From Gardnerella greenwoodii 00703Dmash (GTDB taxonomy: Bacteria > Actinomycetota > Actinomycetes > Actinomycetales > Bifidobacteriaceae), in contig NZ_ADEV01000003.1 of NCBI RefSeq assembly GCF_000263635.1, positions 1 through 64,000 of the forward strand: DNA of 64,000 nucleotides, written 5' to 3'. Every line of letters starts with the position of its first letter. Position 1 is the first letter of the stretch. The translations under genes were made by a program, and so were the position numbers. Below the pieces are notes generated by a model, which searched no databases, was not told the DNA's origin, and was given only the letters and a program-made list of their open reading frames with translations. Shown here one piece after another: positions 38,501 through 46,005 of the stretch.

Positions 38501-39828
38501 TCGCTTGATTTGTCAATATTAAGCGCTTGCTGAAGTTTTCTAAAAGCACCCGAGCTTGCTCCTCTAAATGAGTAAATTGCTTGGAAAGGATCTCCAACTG
38601 CAGCAATATGTGTTTGCTGATTAACGAAAGAATCACCAACTGAAGTATTCTCACAACTATCATTACTCTCACTACTCTTACCGATTGCTACGCTTGAGTT
38701 ATGGAACAGCGTTGCAATCAGCATTGCCTGCGTTGTGGAAGTATCCTGATACTCGTCCAACAAAACTTGACTGTACTGTCTTCGATATTGCGCCGCAATA
38801 GAAGGAAAATGCGTTACCAAACGGTATGCAGCAATCGTAAAATCGCTAAATTGAGCCATATTTGCGCTACGTTTTGCAGAATCAAAAGATAGAACTAAGT
38901 CGAGCAAAGCAGCACGCTTTTTAGCGGCTTCAAATAATTTATTACAAGAATCGTAACACGTATTTTTTAGCGTAATATTTAAGTATTCAACGTATTCTTT
39001 TCCGTAATTTTCGCATTTTTTGAAATATTTTTCGTCTGATTCTGTTTTTGCGCGACGCAATTTAACAGCGCTTGGCTTTTTGGCAACAATCTTAGTTGTT
39101 TCGGCTGAGCTCAGCGCTTTTTGCAAATGTTCAATCCACGCGTTATTCCAATTTTGAATTTCTAAAACAGCTGAAGAAGTGCTGTCTAAAGACTCACCCC
39201 TACTATTTAGACCAATCATCGAGCAGGAAATATCTGCAGCGAGCGCAAGAACGTCGTCAACCAAAGCATCAAATTTATACAATTTAACAATTTCCGGATG
39301 CTTATCAACATACTCGTTGACTAGAGGCTTAATTAGTTCACGCGCGCCAGCGTCGCTAAGAGGCTGAGTATTGTGATCAAAACCAACTAGCAAACCATAT
39401 TGACGCACAATTGACTGAAAGAATGCGTCGTAAGTCATTACTTCTGGCTTCAAAAATGCGTTTGAAGAACTTAAAGAATTTGAAGATGACGCACTCGTAC
39501 CAAAGCTTTGTTTGCTTACGTTTGCATGTTGACTTACGGCTTGCGCAACTCTTGCCAACAATTCCGACGCAGCTTTATTCGTAAACGTAAGTCCTAAAAT
39601 GCTTTCTGGAGCAACACCGCGGTCAATAAGATCAATAACACGACGTGTCATAGTATAGGTTTTTCCGCTGCCAGCTCCAGCAACAATAATCATATTCTTG
39701 TTTGCGGGCGCTGTAATTGCTGCAGACTGTTCTGCACTATCCGTGTTTTTGCGAGGAGATTTTGCTAGAACGGCATCTTCACGAAGAGCTTTTTCGTGCA
39801 AAGATTTGTTATTCATTTCATCAATCAT
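35524..39828 (-). CDS. adnB: AdnB-like UvrD-family helicase-nuclease
   Basis: 1434 residues from the ATG at 39828, which overlaps the upstream stop (ATGA); the longer frame to 39897 is not needed. Q-motif SAEQSAAITAP, Walker A AGAGSGKT (about 50-57), LGLTFTNKAASELL (motif Ia), VLLDEYQDT (motif II), MTIHQSKGLEWPAV (motif V) and YVALTRAK (motif VI). The C-terminal PD-(D/E)XK nuclease has VDWKTGRKP and QLDWY (QxxxY). This is the architecture of AdnB, the lead motor of the actinobacterial AdnAB double-strand-break resection complex. Longer than the roughly 1,100 residues of mycobacterial AdnB because of Ser/Asn/Ala-rich inserts. Confidence 0.8.
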   Translation of the reverse strand: MIDEMNNKSLHEKALREDAVLAKSPRKNTDSAEQSAAITAPANKNMIIVAGAGSGKTYTMTRRVIDLIDRGVAPESILGLTFTNKAASELLARVAQAVSQHANVSKQSFGTSASSSNSLSSSNAFLKPEVMTYDAFFQSIVRQYGLLVGFDHNTQPLSDAGARELIKPLVNEYVDKHPEIVKLYKFDALVDDVLALAADISCSMIGLNSRGESLDSTSSAVLEIQNWNNAWIEHLQKALSSAETTKIVAKKPSAVKLRRAKTESDEKYFKKCENYGKEYVEYLNITLKNTCYDSCNKLFEAAKKRAALLDLVLSFDSAKRSANMAQFSDFTIAAYRLVTHFPSIAAQYRRQYSQVLLDEYQDTSTTQAMLIATLFHNSSVAIGKSSESNDSCENTSVGDSFVNQQTHIAAVGDPFQAIYSFRGASSGAFRKLQQALNIDKSSEFSLTQTRRNSKLILQAANAITKPLRVPSLRKSSSLASEVEVKNLQYLENAPQGSVSVLNMPTQYQEIEAVVRFVKYVKQNALAQNDNILASDLQARAAVLFRSKTNIAMYEEALQKAGLRTLTVGYSALLEKPEVKDVLALLSAVADHTNTSALMRLLATPRFALSTDDLEALANAATDENVEYVFNALAQAGLVDSKAPRASWAKLVREQQSKGSQTNSVHGGVFIADVLFEAFNSTVFAKNSTKDTLNHLKNMLSKKAYAAILRAGKVLDAVERAQSGSLHDVVRTAVEALNIDIDVAVSRALMNENSSNSTLLNDMHSTLDAISSLADAYLQEMSDFTQPTLRGFIAWIQNIDKIDDQPASVDEPADVVLMTIHQSKGLEWPAVAIVGLNEGAFPSSQGDGLRVKQTKQDGVYFESAYATLEIASKVPVPIRVDADILPRFPHNADLSVSMNPQESLKNMETVEKIDAEIYGSRAQAMLDLAEKFYEREDVPEGAIPVEARQIYDAAMKTGTLPLSQVEERGRALHVDERHLMYVALTRAKFAALLTCSQSSAMTADVNGEDSEDGAVNAAAAGSAAGSASNTSSSRSKKPSVFWNEVFKEMQESCGSVSEVKVDLDEVGYAIGESASQFAELFSEPSEIPSENNNQPLAWPSASSEYVRDALNKSAEYSEIAEIGAIDKAGAVDKSCESDKLDENSLLSRAEALLQDADLMPKIDWYHNTVALKKRADQLSKVENVNVTAVQRRAVFNQNADENNNSFEAKEANRLRSEWMAIIRPIPRTASPASDLGTRFHAWAEQFVNAGCLNKNSTQDDVVENISEKLAKIEKTAQVEKTAQAEKSAEHKLLIWEKRLATSKWAYRRPIAAEQPIVAHVPELGDQIINGKIDAIFAGGLDPEDSSKLYTVVDWKTGRKPTDPQDIALKLGQLDWYRLLLSLMTNAPLEAIDATLYYVNVSDEKQREIHAEAKTKDEILAELHSGTLISLDDDDA

Positions 39829-42800
39829 GATTGACGCACCTCGTATACGGTATCTATGCGACCTGCGCAAGCTGGGCAGACTTGTTTTGCACGGCAATAT
39901 TTCAAATGCTGCGAAGTTGGATGCGCAATAATTTGCTTAGATCGAACTGCAGCAGCCGCGTAGAAAACGCGCGAAATCATAGTAAGAGACCATTTTGCAG
40001 TTTCACTTAAATACCGGAATGACTGCCAGGCTTGCTCAGTTACACCTTTCGGGCATGTTTTCATAATTTCTTCCAACTGCGGGCAATCCAACAATCTTGC
40101 CATATTTTTGAATCCGGCGCGACTTTCAAGCGGCTTATTGTTCAAAGCGTCAGCAATGCAAAGAGGCGGTTGATACAAGTTTTCTGCAACGCTGTGGTCT
40201 TGAGCCGGGTAATCGTTGTCAACTACGTGAAATAGCACACTTCTTGCAATTGTTGGCGCATTAGAGTCGGAAATAAGTGGATTTTCGTCTGCAAAAAGCA
40301 AAGCAAGCTGGTAGCAAACTAACTGCAAATCATTAAAAACTCCTGTTGAAGGAGGAACTTTTCCTGTCTTATAGTCAAGTAAGCGAATATTTTCTGAACC
40401 GTCCGCATTTTTTCGCTTTTCAAGTCGATCAATTCTGCCGTGAATATGCAATTGCAAATCTTCGCACGCACCATCCGGCCAACCGCCTATCAATGCTCCC
40501 ATCAACTCGTAACAGTCGCGAACAGAAACGGTTTGCAAATTTGCAGCTTTAAAAGTATTGTTCAGCACGCGCGCAATGTCATCAAAACCAAAATGAGCGC
40601 TTGTTGGCATCTCACAGCAGGCTTCTAAAAGACTTCCAATGCTACTTTCTAAAGATTTTTCGCTTGGCGTAAGAGATTCAACAACGCCATCATCTGACTT
40701 TTTTGCGTCAAAATCGTAAGTTTCCTGACTAAAAGATGTAACGAAATATTGTGCAATCGTATGAAGAGCACGACTTATATTAGATTGCCTAGAAAGCGCA
40801 GAATACCGCTCTTTTGCATCTCGAATATCGGCAAGTTCGGGAGCAATACTTTCGTAATACTCCTCCATGCGATTTGCGATTTCGTTTATTCGGCTCACTT
40901 GCGCAGAATACTGAAAATCATCTACAGAAACTTCTTTAGATTCAACTTCCTTAACAGGCAATTCTTCAAGCACAGTGTCCATAAAATCGTAGTGCTTATT
41001 TTCACTAGCCCACCTTGCAGTTTCGTGAATTAACGTACCAAAATACGTTGCAGCACTTCCTGGCTGAGGACCTGCAAGTTGACGATTCAGTAATCCACAC
41101 ACCGGGCAAGCCCATAAACTGTCTACAGCAGAAGGAGACAAGCTCACCACAGTACTGTTAGATTTAGTAGAAATATTTTCTACAGAAGAATTTTCTGTAA
41201 TTTCGCTCATAAAATCCCATTGACTACAATCGGCGCAATCAACTCCAGATTCTCGCAATAATCGCAATGCTTTAGCAGCGTCTAAAACTCCGCCATTTTC
41301 ATTCGCATTATCGCAATTATTCTTACCGGCAGCATCTCGCACAAGTTTTGCACGCGCGGCACAAACCAATCCGCGAACATCCATATCTAAGCCTGCGAAA
41401 GGAATTTTAAAATCGGTAAAAGGCGTGCGTGAATTTTCGTTATTGTAGTAGCGCTCAGGCAAATAATAGTAAAGAAAATCGCTTGGAACAGCACTATCAC
41501 TGTACTGCGCGCTAATATACAAACTTTCAGTAGCACGAGTAATAGATAGCAAAAAGCTACGCTGCTCGCCAGCAAAAACAGCGGATTTATCGTTTGCGGC
41601 AAGAAGATTTACAGATATAAATAGAGGCGAATTAGATAATTTATTAGTAGCATTCGCATTAAACTGCTGACTCATAGCTCGCTGCTTGGAATCCAACATA
41701 ATACTTGCCAAACTTTCCGCGCCGAACATTGTGCTGCGCGAAGCAAGATTTGGCCACACACGCTGCTGCAAAGTTGGCATCCAAACAAGCGACCAATGCT
41801 TTCCTGCAGCACCTGCAGGAGTTGTAAGCGTTACAGCATCTGGCACAGGAGCGATTCGAGCTAAAGAATCTGCCTCAATTTCCATGCCACGAACCTGCGC
41901 TATAAAATCGCTAATATCAGCTGGAAGTGCAGAATTTTCGTCGTCAAAATCTAATGAAACGCTGCTATTTTGCAAATCTGCTTCAAAACCGTAACTTTTC
42001 TCATCGCTGTACGAAGAAACGTAGTCAAAAAGACGCATTGCAGCATCTAGGCGATCGTTTGCCCTATAGCCTTCACGATTGTGCTGCAAAGCCGTGCGCT
42101 GCCAACGTTCAGCAACATTGCAAACATTCCACGCTTCACCAAGAGCATATTTAGCGTTGCGTAAATCTGGGCGAGAGGCAAATTTCAAAGCCAAAGTTTG
42201 CACATTTTTCCAGATTTTTACAAAGGCTGCAACATTAGGATTTCGAGGAGCCATATTTTGCAAAATACTTAGCACTGTTGAATCAGACTGCTGGGAATCA
42301 GTATTGCAATGTGCTACATCTGCAAAACAAAGAAGATAGCACGCCTCTAGCGAAAGAGCACTCATATCTTCGTTAATATCGTCATCTAAATTGATAACTA
42401 AATTAACATTAGAATCACCATTAGAGCTGTTATTAGAGGCGTTATTCAGATTACTCCTAAATTCATCCCACGAATCCTTAAGCTTTCTTAAAGGAATATT
42501 TTGATTGCTAAGCGAATTATTTTCGTCTTTTTGCTCATCTAAAACCGCAGACAGAGAAGCCAAAGATCGCATAAGCGACTCAACATTTTTAAGCTGCGAA
42601 GGAGTTTCAAACTCGCAATCACCATAAGAATGATTGTTATAGTCGCGAGTGACATAGTCGCGAGAGCTACGAACTATTGACGCAATAGGACTTTCCATAA
42701 TGCACTTAACGCGAGATTGAATCCAAAATGCTATATTTTTTAAACTTTTGCCGCGCTGAATTTTATACGAAATACAAGATACAAGATTCCCAGAAATGCA

Positions 42801-44531
42801 ACGTTGAGCAAACTGAGCAAGCTCAATAAGAGCAAACAATCCTTGAACGAACGGCTCGTCCTTTAACGGTCGAGTTACTAGTGAATAACGCACTGGAACA
42901 CCGTCCGCGCGAAGCTGCTCACCAAAAAGACGAACGGTGGAATTATCGTGCGCAATAAGCGCCATATCGCTCCACTTGCGACGATTTTTTACGTGAGCGT
43001 GTTTCATTTGCCAAATAACAGAATCTAATTCTTCACGCTGTGAACGATAAAGTGCAGTATTTACTGTTCCATCTTCATCTAACCGTAAATATTTTTGCGC
43101 ATTTTGAGAATTCTGAAGATTTTGAGGTTGATTTTGAGTATTCTCTTGATTCTGCGCTTGAGGCTGATCTGTAAGCTGATCAGTAAGCTGATTCAACGGC
43201 TGCAATGGAAAAGCACCAACAAAAGCCGGCATTTTCCAAGGTCGATTTGGAAGCGCAACCGCAGTACTTAACTGCGAAGTCAAGGAAAGAGAGACGCGAG
43301 CAGCAAGCAAATCACGCATTGAAGGCGCTGAAATCTGATTTGAAGAAGAATCGGAAGTTAGCGCGGAAGAAACAGAAGAATCGGAAGAAATCGCATATTC
43401 CAGAGTTTGCTCAGCTGCATTAAACACACGCAAAGCAACCGAAATTGCATAATCCGGGTACGCTCCCCTAAATGTTTGAACGGACTCGTCCGGGTTGGCA
43501 ATCAAAACCAAACGCGTCCCAAGATTCAGCAAAGTTTCCACAAAACTCAAGCCGGCAAGAGTAATATCTTGATAATCATCAACAACAAGAAGAGCTGGGA
43601 TTTCTGAAGAATTTACGTTAGACGCTTCACCAAGCAAGCGAGCAGCTTTTGAACCTTCAACCAAAAGCTCAGAAGCATCCAAACGGAACGACCCTTTATA
43701 AGTGTCTGCAAGCATTTTGCGATACTCAGATCTAAGCGCAAAAACAAGACGCCACTGCGTGCTGCGACGGTCAGTCAGAAGAGAAGTTGGCAAAATATTT
43801 TCAGATTCTGCGGTAGATTTTGCAAAATCAAGAGAATCTAAAACAGACTGTTCGTCGGAAGAATCGTTAATTCCAAGCTCATCCAAACGCGCAAGCATAT
43901 CTCTGAGCTGATGCATAAATGCGTTGCTAGTTTCAACATTACTATCTTCGTCGTTGCCGGTTTCAACGTTGCTGGTTTCAATGTTTCTGGTTTCAACGTT
44001 GCCGCCTGAGTCTTTAGAATTTAGCGAAGAATCAGAATCATTTCCAACGCCAGTTAAAGGCGAAACCCAAAGCGGAGTCCCAAAATAATCCTGAAAAAGC
44101 TGGCAAACATCGCAATCACCATTATCTCCCCTAAAAACATGCTCAATATGCTCGCGAACAACTTTGCGAAGAAGAGCATCCTGTTCAGCGCCATTAAGAA
44201 GCTTAGGATTAGGCTTATGCTGCAACTTACAATTGGCAGAAATAATACGAAAAGCAAGCGATTCCAACGTTCCAACCGGACGCGACTGCTCGCTTACTCC
44301 AATAGAACGAATAATAATATTGTCAATACTTGCAGCCAAATTTCTGTTTTGCACAGCCATTGCTGTTATGTTATGAGGCCAGCGCTGGTATCCCGCAATT
44401 GTTGCACGCACAGCAAACTGCGTTTTTCCAGTATTTGGAGCGCCACAAACTAGCAGCGTACTGGTTAAATTCCCAGCACAATTGCGTAACGTGCCATCAA
44501 ATAGCGCTTGTAATGCAGAATCCTCACACAT
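39825..44531 (-). CDS. adnA: AdnA-like helicase-nuclease with Fe-S-type cysteines
   Basis: 1568 residues. Walker A is GAPNTGKT (30-37), and motif II is VVDDYQD instead of DEYQD, as in the less active motor subunit AdnA. The C-terminus has LLDYKTGKVPP and QLVCY, the nuclease motifs of the RecB/AddB class. Cys residues in CPVCGLL and YCRAKQVCPAC could hold the Fe-S cluster seen in AdnA/AddB proteins. It contains NVETSN repeats (about residues 170-200) and a Gln/Asn-rich insert (about 445-485), making it far longer than mycobacterial AdnA. ATG at 44531 has no ribosome-binding site and lies 7 nt after TAGAAT, so the message is probably leaderless. Overlaps adnB by ATGA. Confidence 0.78.
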   Translation of the reverse strand: MCEDSALQALFDGTLRNCAGNLTSTLLVCGAPNTGKTQFAVRATIAGYQRWPHNITAMAVQNRNLAASIDNIIIRSIGVSEQSRPVGTLESLAFRIISANCKLQHKPNPKLLNGAEQDALLRKVVREHIEHVFRGDNGDCDVCQLFQDYFGTPLWVSPLTGVGNDSDSSLNSKDSGGNVETRNIETSNVETGNDEDSNVETSNAFMHQLRDMLARLDELGINDSSDEQSVLDSLDFAKSTAESENILPTSLLTDRRSTQWRLVFALRSEYRKMLADTYKGSFRLDASELLVEGSKAARLLGEASNVNSSEIPALLVVDDYQDITLAGLSFVETLLNLGTRLVLIANPDESVQTFRGAYPDYAISVALRVFNAAEQTLEYAISSDSSVSSALTSDSSSNQISAPSMRDLLAARVSLSLTSQLSTAVALPNRPWKMPAFVGAFPLQPLNQLTDQLTDQPQAQNQENTQNQPQNLQNSQNAQKYLRLDEDGTVNTALYRSQREELDSVIWQMKHAHVKNRRKWSDMALIAHDNSTVRLFGEQLRADGVPVRYSLVTRPLKDEPFVQGLFALIELAQFAQRCISGNLVSCISYKIQRGKSLKNIAFWIQSRVKCIMESPIASIVRSSRDYVTRDYNNHSYGDCEFETPSQLKNVESLMRSLASLSAVLDEQKDENNSLSNQNIPLRKLKDSWDEFRSNLNNASNNSSNGDSNVNLVINLDDDINEDMSALSLEACYLLCFADVAHCNTDSQQSDSTVLSILQNMAPRNPNVAAFVKIWKNVQTLALKFASRPDLRNAKYALGEAWNVCNVAERWQRTALQHNREGYRANDRLDAAMRLFDYVSSYSDEKSYGFEADLQNSSVSLDFDDENSALPADISDFIAQVRGMEIEADSLARIAPVPDAVTLTTPAGAAGKHWSLVWMPTLQQRVWPNLASRSTMFGAESLASIMLDSKQRAMSQQFNANATNKLSNSPLFISVNLLAANDKSAVFAGEQRSFLLSITRATESLYISAQYSDSAVPSDFLYYYLPERYYNNENSRTPFTDFKIPFAGLDMDVRGLVCAARAKLVRDAAGKNNCDNANENGGVLDAAKALRLLRESGVDCADCSQWDFMSEITENSSVENISTKSNSTVVSLSPSAVDSLWACPVCGLLNRQLAGPQPGSAATYFGTLIHETARWASENKHYDFMDTVLEELPVKEVESKEVSVDDFQYSAQVSRINEIANRMEEYYESIAPELADIRDAKERYSALSRQSNISRALHTIAQYFVTSFSQETYDFDAKKSDDGVVESLTPSEKSLESSIGSLLEACCEMPTSAHFGFDDIARVLNNTFKAANLQTVSVRDCYELMGALIGGWPDGACEDLQLHIHGRIDRLEKRKNADGSENIRLLDYKTGKVPPSTGVFNDLQLVCYQLALLFADENPLISDSNAPTIARSVLFHVVDNDYPAQDHSVAENLYQPPLCIADALNNKPLESRAGFKNMARLLDCPQLEEIMKTCPKGVTEQAWQSFRYLSETAKWSLTMISRVFYAAAAVRSKQIIAHPTSQHLKYCRAKQVCPACAGRIDTVYEVRQS
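43925..44012 (-). repeat. Short tandem repeats (NVETSN) inside adnA
   Basis: GGTTTCAACGTTGC-type units of 15-18 nt repeat about five times and encode VETRNIETSNVETGN. A low-complexity insert between conserved helicase parts. Confidence 0.7.
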
Positions 44532-44538
44532 ACGCTCA

Positions 44539-44544
44539 ATTCTA
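44539..44544 (-). promoter_or_regulatory. Extended -10 (TGA-TAGAAT), leaderless promoter of adnA
   Basis: TAGAAT with TGA directly upstream is followed by TGAGCGT (seven bases) and the ATG of adnA. Confidence 0.6.
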
Positions 44545-44576
44545 TCAATTGGGCAATAGTGGCGCTCAAGTTTTGA

Positions 44577-45404
44577 CTAATTTTGCAAAACAGCGCGAGC
44601 GCGCGCATCTTTCAACGCAAGAAATACGCGGCCAACACCAATAAAAATAAGCGTAAACACAATAAGCAAGTAAGCAACTCCAACGCCTAAAGTAGTGGCG
44701 TTAAAAGTCTGAGGAGCAAAACCAAACCAGCCTGCAGGAGCGCCATAATTAAGGAAATTATAAGGCGCACGCATTGCGTGAACACCCCAACGAACACCCG
44801 CAAACTCACTGAGCATTGCAGCATAAGCAACATAAGCTAAAGGCGGAATCGTAGCAAAATAAATGTGTGCGCTGGTTGAACGGAAGCGATAGTCAAAAAG
44901 TATAAAATCTACGATTGCAAGAAGCGGAGCAATTGCGTGAACGCAAAGACTGCTGCAGCCGTTGCTCATATATGCACCAACAAAACCAAGCTTATTCGTA
45001 GGAGCTAAGAAGCAAAGATAAAGCGTAAATGTTACCGCAATGGCGATTGTCATCATGAATTTAAAAACGTACCAAGCGTTGGATTTTGAATCAAACCAAA
45101 CCTCGAGTGACTCTTGAGAATCGGAAGAAGTGGCTGATTCTGCAGAATTAGTAGCTAAGCTGCGAGCGCGCATAAAAGAGGTAGTGTCTAGCACAAGAGA
45201 GCCGGCCAAAGCTACGCAAATCATAAGATTAGAAAGATTTGTAAAGTAAGTAAAAGTCATAAGACCTTGCCACGAAGCTGCCATTCCGTAAACAGACGCG
45301 ATTATTGCAATTGCTCGAATTGCAGTGCGCGTGGCGTATTCATGCGCATCGAGAGGATTTGCGGCGGCTGCGGTTTGTTGCTCTAGCATGGAGTTGTTTG
45401 CCAT
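44577..45404 (-). CDS. Pr6Pr-family integral membrane protein
   Basis: 275 residues with about seven membrane segments. The YFTNLSNLMI stretch near residue 50 and the DRLP-type spacing recall the Pr6Pr family, of unknown function. ATG at 45404 has only a weak GAAAGCGAG upstream. It lies 45 bp downstream of adnA's start on the same strand, so it is upstream of adnA in transcription. Confidence 0.6.
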   Translation of the reverse strand: MANNSMLEQQTAAAANPLDAHEYATRTAIRAIAIIASVYGMAASWQGLMTFTYFTNLSNLMICVALAGSLVLDTTSFMRARSLATNSAESATSSDSQESLEVWFDSKSNAWYVFKFMMTIAIAVTFTLYLCFLAPTNKLGFVGAYMSNGCSSLCVHAIAPLLAIVDFILFDYRFRSTSAHIYFATIPPLAYVAYAAMLSEFAGVRWGVHAMRAPYNFLNYGAPAGWFGFAPQTFNATTLGVGVAYLLIVFTLIFIGVGRVFLALKDARARAVLQN

Positions 45405-45540
45405 GTTGACTCGCTTTCGTAACGTATGTTGATTAGGTAGTTTATAGCCTACTTACTTACCATATTTATGTTTACACTACCGGAAAGCAAAAATCTGTAG
45501 AAGAAGTTGCAAAAATGCGGCGAGATTTTTGTAGATACGT

Positions 45541-45676
45541 GCAAACGCCGGGAATTTTCCGGCAAATGTTTCCATGTAGCGCCGAAACGAAAACAAACGC
45601 CAGAGAAAAAACACGGCATTTGTAGTCAAACATAGTCGAAACGAAAACAAATGCCGGGTAAAATACACGGCAAATG
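45541..45676. repeat. Dispersed intergenic palindromic repeat family, copy A (three units)
   Basis: Units containing AAACGCCGG...CCGGCAAATGTTT, ACAAACGCC...ACGGCATTTG and ACAAATGCCGG...ACACGGCAAATG are arrayed with CGAAACGAAA spacers. The same unit recurs at 53046-53100 and 56549-56637. A frame open across it on minus (45472-45807) codes for repeats of RVFxxAFVFVS and is not taken as a gene. Confidence 0.75.
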
Positions 45677-45728
45677 CGCGACGACCTGCTTGAGCGCAGC
45701 ACAGCGCGCGCGAAAGCAATTCGGAGCG

Positions 45729-45775
45729 GAAACTCGCTCAGGTTGGAAGTCCAGTGGACTTCCAACGCGAGTTTC
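45729..45775. other. Strong palindrome upstream of the TPP riboswitch
   Basis: GTTGGAAGTCCA/TGGACTTCCAAC (45742-45753, 45755-45766, one-base centre) is flanked by GAAACTCGC (45729-45737) and GCGAGTTTC (45767-45775), giving 21 paired bases with a 4-nt bulge. The whole 45405-46005 interval (600 bp) holds repeats, this palindrome and the riboswitch. I see no other gene in it. Confidence 0.75.
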
Positions 45776-45911
45776 GCAAGCGAGCGCTTAGACCGCGCGA
45801 GCGTCACTTACACACGCTCTAAGTCCACAATCTCGCGGTAAATAACCGCAGCGCTCAAGCAGAGCGTCGCGTAAAGAACGTAAGTCACGAACAAAAGATA
45901 TAGTCGAAGGA

Positions 45912-46001
45912 TGGTTCGGAGTGCGCAATCGCCGCAAAATCGCGGGCGGCGCTGAGATTACATCCGTAGGACCTGATCTAGATAGTGCTAGCGAAGGGAA
46001 A
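45912..46001 (+). promoter_or_regulatory. TPP riboswitch (THI element) controlling thiM-thiE
   Basis: Contains the conserved CTGAGA (45952-45957) and, downstream, GACCTGATCTAGATAGTGC followed by AGCGAAGGGAA, the 3' core of the thiamine-pyrophosphate aptamer. An extra GC-rich stem (near 45931-45950) fits the variable P3a arm. The 3' AAGGGAA is also the ribosome-binding site before the ATG at 46006, so ligand binding would hide it and block translation. Confidence 0.93.
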
Positions 46002-46005
46002 CATT

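Noticed and set aside
39829..39897. Longer N-terminus of AdnB (23 extra residues)
   Set aside because: The ATGA overlap at 39825-39828 gives a better coupled start.
45541..45676. Possible CRISPR array
   Set aside because: The repeated units are unequal and lie directly next to each other with short spacers, and no cas gene is present; they are palindromic intergenic repeats.
45472..45807. Minus-strand frame of 111 codons with RVFxxAFVFVS repeats
   Set aside because: It runs through the palindromic repeat copy A. The peptide repetition only reflects the DNA repeat and the frame has no start signal.
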